64,000 nucleotides of DNA from Platanthera guangdongensis (lineage: Eukaryota > Streptophyta > Magnoliopsida > Asparagales > Orchidaceae). This document shows positions 43,435 to 54,542 of the stretch, piece after piece (the stretch's first letter is position 1; each line of letters opens with the position of its first letter). The position numbers and the translations under genes were made by a program. Location: positions 72,230,346 through 72,294,345 of the forward strand of contig CM077157.1 of NCBI GenBank assembly GCA_039583875.1. The letters run 5' to 3'. The notes under the pieces were generated by a model, which was not told the origin of the DNA, ran no database searches, and saw only the letters and a program-made list of their open reading frames with translations.

Positions 43435-44163
43435 CGAATAGCAATTCGTGAGCAGCTTATGAAACGCCCTATATAAAACTATGTGATTCTAATGTTTAAT
43501 ATTAATCTGAATCCTTGAGAAGAATTGTTTCTATCAAATCCTTGTCCTAAAATGTTTGAAGAACCCACCAAGATCCATTAAGGAATAGCATATCATGTCT
43601 TCCCCTTAATTTTTGTAGCTTGATTTTATTTCCCCATTTATACTATAGGTTTCGTTTGTCACGGTTTATTTGCTCCGATGAGTTTGATCATAAATGTCAT
43701 TATCATAGAATATATGTTTGGCAATACAAAGGTTATGGCCGCTACCAAGAAAATAAATAAGTTTTGAGCATAAAATATATTAATTTTTTAGGTGAGGTCG
43801 AGCGTTCACGAATGACGGACCACCGCATTCACGACCACCACTACCGCGCCAAAGGAAGCCTGCAAGCAACAACATGCCCACACCTTCGCTAAAAATTCAC
43901 CAAAGAGGCCTCAACATCGTTTGAACTGCAAAATTTGGAGCATCGCTCCTTCACTCAAAGATCATTAGAGGACCTCGAGAACGTTTGAACTTCAAACTTT
44001 GGAGCATGCCCGGTTGAAAACCCTCTGTTGATGTTCACAGGGATCGCAAATCGCACGAAATAAAATATTCAAAATTGTAACTAGTTGTGGCGTTTCAAAA
44101 TTGTTCTTGAGGCTAATGTCTTAGCTATGCAATCTCGTTATGGTATTTCAAAGTAGAATCCCA
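43435..44163. other. Unassigned non-coding stretch
   Basis: I recognise no gene, repeat family or LTR end here. There is an AT-rich first half and a GC-richer part at 43790-44040 with two near-repeats (CATCGTTTGAACTGCAAAATTTGGAGCAT around 43915 and a diverged copy around 43988). Confidence 0.5.
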
Positions 44164-44806
44164 GGCACGAGCTCTTAATTTATGCAACAAGCCAGAGAAT
44201 TTCCAAATAAGAGATGTGGGATTCATCGTGATTTGATGGCAGGACGAGTAATATTTCGCTTGGTTGTGATAATTGCTCCTTATGTGATTAAATATTTCTC
44301 TTATTTCCTTTATTTCTTTAAGTATATAAGGGGAAATGAGTGTTGGCGGGCTAGTGCGTATAGGCCCTGGTCCCTCCTTTCACCTCAGGGTTTTGAGGTG
44401 AAAGATGTAGATTTTTTACTTGGTATCAGAAAGTTTGTTCAACAATCTATGCTGACAAGTCCAATGTGACCCATTTGTCAAATTAGTCTCCATTGCCTAC
44501 TTGCTTGTCCATATAGGTCTTTGAACCCTCCTTTTATTTTGAAATTTTGAGATGGAAGCCATGAGTTTTTATAGTGCTTATAGGTCCTTTGTCCATCTAT
44601 GCTCAAAGAAAAAATCCATAGAGGCCCAAGATAAATCCCATCTTAGGCCCTCTTCCTCTATTTGTATTAGTCTCACATCTTCATTTGAGATTCTTTTCTC
44701 ATTTTCTATTCCTATATTAAATGTAGAAAGTCTTGTATTCATACATAAGGAAAATTAATAAAGATTATTCTTTTCCAGTTCTCTTTTTTTGTGACAGTTC
44801 TCGACA
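44164..44806 (+). mobile_element. Probable Copia-C 5' LTR region, old and ill-defined
   Basis: The region ends TCTCGACA at 44806, followed by TAGTATCAAAGGCA, which fits a decayed initiator-Met primer-binding site (44807-44820). A second LTR-end-like junction lies at 44436 (ACTTGGTATCAGAAAGTT), after TATATAAGG near 44322, so two overlapping old LTRs may be present. The start cannot be fixed. Confidence 0.45.
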
Positions 44807-47800
44807 TAGTATCAAAGGCATCTGGTCCCTCCTTATTCATGCTACCGGCTCTTCTGCGCTATTTCTCAGGGCAAACTAGATCTTTTTAACTACAGATCTC
44901 GCCTATCATGTTCCAATGCGGTTTGCTTTAATCTAACTGCAGCTCCCCTTCCTCTGTTTCTCTCCTACTTCTTCCTCTTCTCTTGCTCCCCCTTTATAGC
45001 TTTTTCTCTCCTCTGACTGTGGGACCCTTGTGTATTACTCATTGCAGACTCCTCGCTTTGACTGCTTGGTGTGCACCTCAGCTCGTGTACACAGCTCGAC
45101 GATCTGTATTTTTCCTTCCCCTGGCGTATTCTTCGCCAGGCTGCGAGATCTCCTCTTTTACTTGGCCTTTGTTCCTTTACCAAAAGAGTTAGTTCGCTTC
45201 TTCATTAGTCCTTATCGCCTGTGGCGTGTGACTTCTGCGGCCTGGATCATGTGGTCTACCTGTCTCTTCTATGTGTGTTCTCTTCTGCTCCCCTGCTTCA
45301 CATGCGACCTACAGCTCCATGCTTCTCGCGCGACCTGCATGAGGTGTTGCTACTCCTCTGCTTCTCGCGCGACCTACTCTTCACTTCTTGCTGGTTACTG
45401 CTTGATTTTCCAGTTCACCTGATCCATTTTTCAACCTTATTTGCACTATTATTTCTACTTATTGCTACTATCTAGTCGCTGGTTATTTCCATCCTGTTGG
45501 TGTTTTCTTCCCTTAATCTCCTGCCTGCTGCGGATAGCTGCTACTTCCTGTGATTGTGGAGAGTTGCAAGCTACATAAATTCTACTGTTGCACTCTATCT
45601 TCTTGCTCGTGTTGCGGTAAATATTATCGAACTTCGTGATGAACTGCGGATCACCAATATTTCTCTTAGTACGAAGAAGAATTTTGTTGAATGGATACAT
45701 TTAGTCCATCACGTTCTTCAGACTAAGGATCTCCTGTATCATGTAATTAAGGAAGAAACTTTGGCTTCCACGGACGACTGGGTTCATGATGATATCAGTG
45801 TCGAGACATGGATTCTCAACTACCTGGATGATGATCCTTATCATATGACTATGTATTATGAGACAGCGAAAGCTATGTGGGATGGACTTCATTCCTTTTA
45901 TTCCGGCAAGCACGGCCTTAAACATTTCTTTGACATCAATGCAGATCTTATATCGCTCGACTACAGAGATGGTGGTGACTTAACCTCCTTTGTTGCACGA
46001 TCCAAAACATAGTTGAGACATGGATTCAACATCAACCTCCTACTATTGAACTTGCTGCACAATGTGCTCATTGCGTTCGAGCTTAGATTCTCCCCTCCTC
46101 CACGGTTCCTTCTCTTTCTGATGTGTGCTCCATGATGTTGATGGTTACACCACCCCCCTAAAGATCTTGGTTCTCCCTCTTTGGCTCTTCTCTAACACTC
46201 ATCGACCTCTCACCCCCCCCCCCCCACCTCCCTCTAACCAAGAAGGTCATAACGATAATAGAGGGAGAGGTCACATCGGCCGCTCTAAATTCAGGTGAAC
46301 TCATTGTCGAAGAGAGGATCATCTCGAGGCGATTTGTTATTGTAAACATGGTTTGCCTCCTCCACCAAATATCACTGTTATTGCTGATACTTCTTTTACC
46401 ACTCAGGTTGATATTGAGGCTCTTCCCCTTCAGCTCCAGCATATCCAAGGTTTACTTAAACTTCTTCCTGGAACAGTTACCTCTGTCTCCAATGATGGTA
46501 TTGCTTGCCTCTCTAATAGTCCACGGTGGATTGTGGACTCTGGTGTCACACATCATATCACCTCGTAGAAACCTACTCAGTAGTTGTCTGCTTCGCATCC
46601 CAAGTTTATCATAGTTGTTAATGGTGACACTGCCCCTGCCTCCAATTCTGCTGATGTGCCTCTCATTGCCTCAATATATTTACGCTCAGTTCTTCATGTC
46701 CCAGGGTTCAACCTTCTTTCTGTTAGTTGTCTTACTAAAGATCTTGACTGCTCTCTGACCTTTAGAACATCTTCTTTTGTTGTGCAGGATCGACAGATGA
46801 AAAATATCATTGGTAAAGGATGACTATACAACGAGCTCTACCTTCAGGACGTATCTCCCACCATCCTCTCATATGTCACCTCTGTGGAGTGGCATCGACA
46901 TCTTGGGTTTGCTCCCCTTCCAATTATCCAACAGGCAGTTCCTAGCTTATCATTATTTCCTTACGTTTATTAATGATTATTCTTGTATGGCTTGCCAATA
47001 CTTACTTTGTGATCGATCAGATCTCACTAGTGTATTTCGTGATTTTGTTATTGAGTCTCACATTCAATTTTCCCGAATAATTAATACTATTCATACAGAT
47101 AATGCTCGCGAATACATAAGTCATGTGTTCGATGACCTCTGTACTGAGTTTGGGATCATTCATCAAACCTCTTATGCTTGTACTACTTAATATAATTGTG
47201 TGGCTGAGCGAAAAAATAAACATTTTCTTGTTGTTCACTCCCTCATGTTCCAAATGCATATGCCCACGACGTATTGGCACTTTGCAGTCTCTACAACATG
47301 TTATCTCATCAATCATTTGTCTTCCTCTGTTCTCAATTATGCCCCTCCATTTAGTCATCTCTTTCCCTCAACACCGCCTTTCTCCCTCCCGCCTCGAGTA
47401 TTTGGTTGTACCTTCTATGTCTATAACCTTGGACCATCCACTGACAAATTTGGCCCACATGCTACTAAGTATATGTTTGTTGGTTAATCACGTACTCAGA
47501 AAGGCTATGTGTGTTACTCTCTTATTGATTGGATGACTGTTGTGTTTGCTAATGTTACCTTCCTGGATGAACAACCTTATTCTACGCTCCTTCCCCTCCT
47601 TAATCAATGTTACTATTAAAACCTGCTATCCCTATTACCTCTCTTCTACTACCACTTCTTCGTACCCCAGTTCCAATCTTGAACAAACCACCTCTTCTTC
47701 GTGTCTAGAATCGTCGTCCTCCTAGATCCGGAGCCCATCAATAGTTATCTTCTACATCTGATACTTCATGGCTTGCTAATTTGGCTCCTATCTGCACGGC

Positions 47801-48765
47801 GTACCCCTTGGCAAACTATGTTTCCTTGCATCGTCTCTCCCAGACACTTCTCAAATTTGTCACTTCTCTATCCTCTATTTCTATACCTAACTCTGTGTAA
47901 GATGCTCTCCAACATCCTAGGTGGTGTGTGACCATGGATGAGGAAATAACTGCCCTATAGGCTAATTACACATGGGATTTGGTTCTTCTTCCTCCAGGGC
48001 AGTTGTGTGTTGGATGTAAATGGGTCTTTGTGATCAAACATGATCATGATGGTTCCATTGACCATCTCAAGGCTCGTCTTGTGGCTCGTGGGTTTACTCA
48101 ACAACAAGACTTTGATTATGATGAGACCTTCTCTCAAGTTGCCATGTTGAACACTATTCGTGCCCTCATTTCTTTGGATGTTCATCTAAGGTGTACAAAT
48201 CAGTTAGATATCAAAACTGTATTTCTTAATGACAATCTTCAATAAACGTTCTACATGTACTAGCCTCCCGGGTTTGACACCACGGGAGAGTCACTTGTTT
48301 GTCAGCTCAAGAAGTCTATTTATGGTCTCAAATAGTCTTCTCACGCATGTTTTGACAAATTTAATAAGATTATCCATGATGTTGGCTTTATTCAGAGCTC
48401 GACGGACTTTTCTATTTTTACTCATCATCAAACAACAGGCATAATGCTGATGTTAGTTTATGTTAATGATATTTCTATCACGGGAGATGATTCTAAAGGA
48501 ATAAACATGATCAAGTAGCACCTGAATTTTGTGTTTTAGACTAAAGATTTGGGGAATCTTTGATACTTCCACAAATTAGAGGTTGTAAGACGTCCTGACG
48601 GCCTTGTTCTATACCAACAAAAGTATTGTCTTGATCTTCTTCATGATGCTGGCTATTATGGATATAAGCCTATTGATACTCCTATGGACGTTAATCATAG
48701 GCTTTGTGCTCAGGCCTTCGACAAAAATCTATTTCTTCTAAATACTGAATATTATCGACATCTTG
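44807..48765 (+). pseudogene. pol: Copia-C: heavily decayed copia gag-pol
   Basis: Segments in order across frames: gag part 45640-46012 (LSTKKNFVEWIHLVHHVL, YETAKAMWDGL, then a truncated tail); protease site WIVDSGVTHHIT (about 46528-46565); gag-pre-integrase part SVLHVPGFNLLSVS (46684-46730); integrase pieces 46853-47190 and 47200-47487 (LTFINDYS, HTDNAREY, NCVAERKNK); and RT from about 47934 (CKWVFVIKHDHDG, LKARLVARGFTQQ, QLDIKTVFLND) to 48765. Stops and frameshifts occur in every part. The RT stops abruptly at ...EYYRHL, where Copia-B is inserted; RNase H and the 3' LTR are beyond the window. This is among the oldest layers on the right. Confidence 0.8.
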
Positions 48766-48799
48766 TGTTGAAATTTGTGAAGTGGAAGTGGTTGACGGG

Positions 48800-49700
48800 A
48801 CAGGTCGGGCGGCCTGGGCGGACAGCCTTGGCGGACTAGGCGGACTGGGCGGACTGTGATGTGCGGCCTGGTGGAAGGTCTAGTGAAAAGCCGGTTGTTC
48901 TTCTGAGCGGTTTGCACGGGTGAAGTCCGCGGACTATGCGGCCTGGTTTCTGCGGATAGGGTGTTTGCGGATTGGCTTTGCCAAGGAGCGACCTGAGCGG
49001 ATGGAGGCTTGCGGACTGGTGCATTACTCAGTGGCCGTGGTGCAAGCTTGTGCTGATAGGCGGTCTGGCTCATGTTCGAGGGAAGCTTGCGGACTGATGT
49101 GTCCGCGGTGTGGGCTGTTGCGGACTGGGCTTAGAGCTTGGTTGAGGCCTTGTCGAGCTCTGGTGGTACAGCGGGCGGTTTGCTGTGGATATCTATTGGC
49201 GGACTGGTTTTGGAGTCCAGGGATGGTTGCTGCGTTGGACAGGAGTGCGAGGAGTTTGCCGACTGCTGGTGGTCTGTGCTTTAGTGTTTGGCGGATGGGT
49301 ATTTGCGTCTGCCATGCTCGCACTGGCCTTTGATGGTTTTTTGGACTGGTCACACTCTGTGCCAAGTTCATGGTGTCTGCCGTATCCGCCAAGTCCGTTG
49401 TGACCGGGCGGACTGTTGCTATCTGCCTTTGGTCGTGGACTTATGGCCGATTGAGGTGTGAGTCTTGCGGACTGCCTCGGGTTGGTGCGGACAGCCATTG
49501 AAGGGGGTTGCTGTCCTGCAGTGGTAGGAAGCTTTGCGGGCTGATTCCTTGTCCGCATAGCTTGGGCAGGCTGCAGAAGGTTCGCCAATGTTGTCTTGCT
49601 CCTGGCGGTTTTCCTTGGTATCCGGCTAAGTCCTTGCGGACTCGGCGGACGGTGTTTTTGTTATCGCGCGGGCTGGGGCGGTGTCGTTATCTCTTGGGCG
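48800..49700. repeat. GGCGGACT-rich array in the Copia-B U3
   Basis: Dozens of GCGGACT, GCGGCCTG and TCCGC words, both direct (for example TAGGCGGACTGGGCGGACTG at 48837-48856) and facing. The array is GC-rich against AT-rich surroundings and ends at the TATA box. Confidence 0.8.
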
Positions 49701-49723
49701 GTGATCACACTCCTCACCTTTCC

Positions 49724-49731
49724 TATAAATA
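49724..49731 (+). promoter_or_regulatory. TATA box, Copia-B 5' LTR
   Basis: TATAAATA in CCTTTCCTATAAATAGGACC, immediately downstream of the GC-rich array. Confidence 0.7.
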
Positions 49732-50431
49732 GGACCCCCTGGCAGATCTACAGTAACCTGAGTAACTTGAGTGAACAGTAAGTTGGGTTGGGCGAAGTGC
49801 TGCGGTCTTAGTTTGTCAGTCCGCGCGGATTGAGTCAGTGCTGACGTTTGTTGTGTGCAGGTCGCGCGGGTAGCTTCAAGGAGCCAGGAGTTTGGCTATG
49901 ACTTCGGTCAAGTACTTGGAAGTGTGCGGTCTCTGCGGACTCAGCAGGAGGTCGCTCTACGGCTTGTCAGTTCTATTTCAGCTTTGCCAGCTTCAATAAC
50001 CTGTCCGCCGGCTTCAGGCGGGTAGGGGGTGTTCCTCAGTTCAGGTTCAGCAGGAGACGAATAACAGTGTGTCTGTGCGGCCTCGCGACTTCGGCGGACT
50101 TCGTGGCTATTTGGCGGATTGCAGCTTAAGTCCGGGCGATCTAAGCGGACTCGGCGACCTCGCGGTCTCGGCGGACTCCGGTGTTGTCCGCCCGGCTTAG
50201 TTTTTGGTGCTTTCTGTTTACAGCTATTATACTAGCGAAATCATGTCTCGCTATGTATGCCTCGTGCTGTAAAGAAGTGAATGAATAAAAGACCTGCTTG
50301 TGCTTCCATTGTTTGTTGGGATGAACCTTTGTTCATTGGTTTCCGCTGGTACAACGTGAGAACTGGGTAGTTCCGAAGATATTAATTTGGCGTTTGGGCT
50401 ACCTTGCTGACCACGTTGAGAAAATTTAACA

Positions 50432-50449
50432 TGGTATCAGAGGGAGGTT
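50432..50449 (+). other. Copia-B primer-binding site (initiator tRNA-Met type)
   Basis: TGGTATCAGAGGGAGGTT, no spacer after the LTR end. Confidence 0.9.
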
Positions 50450-50554
50450 CAGTTGCGTGAGCGGAAGTCAGCCAGTGTTGTTACTCAGTGATTGAGTGGT
50501 GATCAACCTGTGTTGTTGCTCGGTGCTTCTGAAAGGTTGCCAACAGGTGTTGCA

Positions 50555-50605
50555 ATGGAAGGGAGCTTTGCAAGAGGTCTGGGCATTGAACTCTTAACGC
50601 CGACT
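50555..50605 (+). pseudogene. gag: Copia-B gag start, cut by SIRE-2
   Basis: ATG at 50555 opens 17 codons (MEGSFARGLGIELLTPT) that end exactly at the SIRE-2 target site CGACT. The frame carries on at 59586 after SIRE-2 and one copy of the target duplication, with no phase change, into NFKKWKSCMKSYLLG. This is the normal start of a copia gag. An upstream ATG in this frame is not seen after the primer-binding site. Confidence 0.85.
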
Positions 50606-52160
50606 TGTTGGGTATCGTATCCACAACGTACCTGATTTGAAGAAGCCCCTGAACAAGCTAAGGTAAATAGACAATGTATCTGATAAAATCTTTTAAGTTG
50701 TGCTTGCAGTTATTCCACGCTAAGTGCACTCCAATGTCAGGGTGGAGTAGGTCAATATACACGGGTCTGCACGATGTAATCCCTCATTGAGCAGATCAGT
50801 GTGTTGGCCTACGTGTATTCTCTCTATTGGAGTGTACTTATTTTCAAGTACAGGGCTGTGATAATGCAAGAGCAGACAAGGAGCAAGGATGGGTCAAGGA
50901 GCAGCTCATAGGCGGAAAGACGAAAAATCATCCAAGTATTATTCGATGAGAATCACCAAGTGATTCTCGCCGAATCGTCGAGAATCACTGGTTGATTCTC
51001 GTCGTCTCTATCCGGCTACATCAAAGCGTGCTAATCTGGCGCTAAGTCATAATCGTCGAGAATCATCAAGTGATTCGGCGAGAATCACTGGTGATTCTCG
51101 TCGAATCGTCGAGAATCACCGGCTGATTCTCGCCGACTCGTCGAGAATCACCTTCGATTCTCACCGAATTTGACTTGGGCAATTTTCTGGATCCCGCTGG
51201 ACCGGATCAAATGTTAAGACGCTGTTTTGAACCGCTTTTAGGGTTTCTTCTGGTGGGACCCATAACGGTCATAAAGGAGTATTCTACTGTATAAATACAC
51301 GCGTATTTTTGAACAGTTGGGAGAGGAGAAGATTTGAAAATGCCGAGCCGCCGACCTGGACCTAGATCACGATACCTGCACCGCCGCCATCGCCGCTCGT
51401 GCTAGTTGTTCGCCGCCTTTGATCGTGGTTCTTCCAGATCTTCCGGCGACAGAAGCTTAGCCAAGCATAGCGTCTCACGCGTCTAACCAGAGATCCTTTG
51501 TCTCTTGATTCGTTGATCGGGAAAACCTTCCCCTTCCGAATCGATCGAGGAGATCGATCCTAGTGTGACCATTGGTAGACCTTGCTAGCTTTGCTACGAA
51601 GTTTGAATCTCCAAAGTACTGCAGCCGCACACCGTTGTCGCCGCCGATCCCGAGAACCGAGCCGCCGCCCCTCTTGCCGCCGCTGGTTTCGGGGAGATTC
51701 TCTCCAAGAGAGATCTAGGGTTGTGGACTCTTCGTTGACTTCAAGAACACGTCATCGAACGAAGAGGGACACCTTAGTCTCCAAAAGTTGTTTGTATTTC
51801 TTATACATTCTAGTTTCATTTTTGTTGTAAAGGAACGTTGGTTCCTAGTTGTAAGGGTTGGGTGCAACCCGTGTTGTGGGAGTGTTGTCTCCTACGTGTG
51901 GAAGGGTTCCTTCCGATAGTGCAAGGATTGGATTTCAATCCTGTTGGTGAAGTGACCGAGTCGTCCCTTGTTGGGAGATAGGTCGAAGGGGGAAAGTGGA
52001 TGTACCCAAATCGGGGAACCACTATAAATTGCTTGTGTACTTTCTTTGCTGTGCTGTTTTGTTATCTTGTGCATGTACAATTTTAATTCCGCAAAAACGC
52101 TGCAAGTCACCTATTCCCCCCCCCCATAGGTGGAGGTAGTTGACACTAGGTGGACTTTCA
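50606..52160 (+). mobile_element. SIRE-2 5' LTR
   Basis: 1555 bp, from TGTTGGGTATCGTATCC to GGTGGACTTTCA. Palindrome array 50940-51172, TATAAATA 51290-51297, C-run hairpin 52108-52132. Close to the SIRE-1 LTR over its whole length. Confidence 0.93.
50940..51172. repeat. GATTCTCG/CGAGAATC palindrome array, SIRE-2 5' LTR
   Basis: Facing CGAGAATC/GATTCTCG pairs with AATCGTCGAGAATCAC linkers (for example 50977-50993). Shorter than the array of the 3' LTR. Confidence 0.88.
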
Positions 52161-52162
52161 AG

Positions 52163-52180
52163 TGGTATCAAAGCCAGGTT
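52163..52180 (+). other. SIRE-2 primer-binding site (initiator tRNA-Met type)
   Basis: TGGTATCAAAGCCAGGTT, two bases after the LTR end. Confidence 0.9.
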
Positions 52181-52250
52181 CCTCATCAAAAAGGTTCACA
52201 CCTTGAGTAGCATCCTGCCACTAGTGTCAAGAAGAAGGAAAACATCTACC

Positions 52251-54542
52251 ATGGAAGGGCTCAAGTACACAGGCAAGATCCCAGTGTGCACCAGGCTCAA
52301 CTTTCCTATCTGGAAGGAAAGGATCAGGTTCTACATGGAAGCAGTTGATCCTCGACTCTTCATGATCGTGGAGGAGGGACCTTATGTCCCCACTAAGGTC
52401 TCCACCATTGATCCTACCAAGAAAGTTCCAAAGAAAATTTCTGAAATGGACAAGGACGAGATGGTGCTGGTGGGACTTGACAAGAAAGCGCAGAACATTC
52501 TGGTCAGTGCGGTCGATGACTCAATGATGCAGAACTTCTGCAACTGCAGGACAACAAAGGAGATATGGCACTGTCTGATTATCCTAATGGAGGGCACTGA
52601 TGAAGTGAGGGATGATCGGAGATCCCTCCTGAACCAGAAATATGAGGCCTTCAGACAAGGGTCTAAGGAAGAGATCGGAGTCACCTTCGAGAACTTTCTC
52701 AAGATTGTCAATGCCCTGAAGGGATATGGAAGAGTGTTCACTGATGGTGAACTTAATGATAAATTCCTTAGGTCCCTTACTAAAGAATGGGACACAAAGA
52801 TCTGCGCCATCAGAGAGTTTGGCAGACTAGCTGAGACAGACCCGCAAATTCTGTTTGGGAAGCTGATGTCCTATGAGCTTCAACTGAACACCCGGAAAGC
52901 AGAATAAGAAGCAGAGAAGGCTGCAGCCAAGGAAAAGACTGTGGCCCTAAAAGCCATTCACTCCAGGAAGGGCAAGGGTGCGGTTTCATACCGTGCCAGG
53001 AAAAAGGATGAGGAGGAGGACTCCGAGCCATGCTCCTCCAGCTCAGAGTTATCTGAGGAAGATTTCTCCCTCATCACCCGAGAATTCAAGAAGTTCCTCA
53101 AGATGAGGAATCAAAGAAAGAGAGACGGCTCCTCCTCCAGGCTTCAGAAGAAAAATTATTCTTCTGACAGGTACACATCTAAACCGAACAAACATCGCTC
53201 CTCTGACATTATTTGTTTTGGATACAATAAGCCAGGACACGTCGTGGCCGACTGCCACCAAGGCAAGAGAGAAAATGGGAAGGGAGAGGAGCACAAGTCC
53301 TCTAGAGATAAGAAGAAAGAGATGAGCTACATCGCCAAAAAGCCAAAGACACAGAGTGAATCTGATTCCTCAGACTCCAGTGATGATGAGGAAGCCTACT
53401 TCGGGCTGGTGGGTCGCTCCGACTCAGAAGGAGAATGCCCCCCATTTACTGGGAAGGTAAAAGCTCACACCCCTCTCTCCGACTCTGACTCTGACCCTGA
53501 GTCTCTAGATGATGACCCTGAGGATAGCCTTTCGGCCCGTGAAGCGGAGCTCCTCGAGAAGTATGAGCTTCTGCTCAACACTTTCGAGGAGTGTCGTAAG
53601 AGATTGAAGGCTGAGAAAAAGGAAGTGAAATTCCTTAAGGGTAAGTGTGTCTCCCTAAGGGAAGAGATCACCAGTTTGATCTCTCTCCGACAGGAGCACC
53701 TTGACCTGACTTCAAAGCATTCGGAGTCTCTTATGCTCCTTGATCTTAAGCAGGAGGAAGTCGACAAGTTGGAAGAACAACTTGCGGCAGAAAGGAAGAT
53801 CGTCAAGAGCTTCTCTATGCCAAAAACAGTTCTTCCAGTAGTTGATACCTTCTCTGCTCAGGCCAAAGGAGCTGGCTTGGGGCATGTAGGGGTATCTGGT
53901 TCCTCATCCAAGAGAAACAGGAACCAGAGAAAGAATAAGGCCGCCAAGAAGGCCTCTGCTGCTGAAAATGGAAAGGCTCCCCTCGGTCCTGTTGCGTTCA
54001 GAAAGCCTAGCTTTCCTTGGAACCAACATGACTTTGAGTCAACCTTTGGTCATCATTTCCGGCCCTCGGTTGCAAAGACAAAGATCCGATATGATGGTTG
54101 GACTTTTCCCCGCAACTTCGGTGAGTGTGTCTTCAAGGCACCTTATGAGGAAATCCACATGGGAAATTATGGTCAATTCTCTAGCGGCCATAATGGAAAG
54201 CAGGCACCAAAAGCCAAGCCTGTTATACTGAAGGAACAGAAGGTGAAGAAGTCATGTGACTGCAATCACTATGATGCCTCCACCTAAAGATCCAAGGCCC
54301 CGGCTGTACCCACCATTCCCAGGGTAAAGCAGGAGTCTAGGAAGAGGTACAACAGATTTGACTATTGGTGTTGTGGCAAAGTCGGTCACTTTGCCGTGGA
54401 TTGTTGGTTTAATCCGCGGTATAACGAGACTCCCTATGTTAGCAATGCGAGGCCGACCACTCGTATGGTTAACCACCCGAGGGGGAGTATGCTAACAAAG
54501 AATCTAGGACCCAAGTTCGATTGGGTTCCTAAGGTAAATTAA
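52251..54542 (+). pseudogene. gag: SIRE-2 gag, one frame with two in-frame stops
   Basis: Starts at ATG 52251 (MEGLKYTGKIPVCTRLNF); an upstream ATG at 52140 lies in the LTR end and is unlikely. It carries the gag core (FPIWKERIRFYMEAVDP, VEEGPYVP, LRSLTKEWDTK), then TAA at 52905-52907. The same frame continues as a Lys/Glu/Ser-rich part. A first zinc knuckle, CFGYNKPGHVVADC (53214), has Tyr at 53223 in place of the second Cys. A coiled coil of about 100 residues (53530-53815) and a TAA at 54285-54287 follow. A second knuckle, YWCCGKVGHFAVDC (about 54370), has Tyr in place of the first Cys. The end is GPKFDWVPKVN, TAA at 54540-54542. Both knuckles are damaged. Large gag proteins with coiled coils are usual for SIRE elements. 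Confidence 0.88.

Larger units (their letters stand above)
48766..50431 (+). mobile_element. Copia-B 5' LTR
   Basis: 1666 bp, from TGTTGAAATTTGTGAAGTGG to GAAAATTTAACA, followed directly by the primer-binding site. The first 33 bp are identical to the 3' LTR start at 63615-63647. U3 is an unusual GC-rich array of GGCGGACT/GCGGCCTG/TCCGC words (about 48800-49700). TATAAATA is at 49724-49731, and similar words continue in the leader to about 50200. The many ORFs of 61-137 codons on both strands here follow the repeats and are not genes. The left flank TCTTG (48761-48765) would be the TSD. Confidence 0.88.

Noticed and set aside
44983..45475. ORFs of 69-130 codons as an N-terminal Copia-C gag
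   Set aside because: Cys-, Leu- and Ser-rich frames over pyrimidine-rich DNA with no gag motif. The recognisable gag starts only near 45640.
48738..49732. Many overlapping ORFs of 61-137 codons on both strands in the Copia-B LTR
   Set aside because: They follow the GC-rich GGCGGACT repeats and are Arg/Pro/Gly-rich in all frames. They are better explained by stop-poor repeat sequence than by genes.
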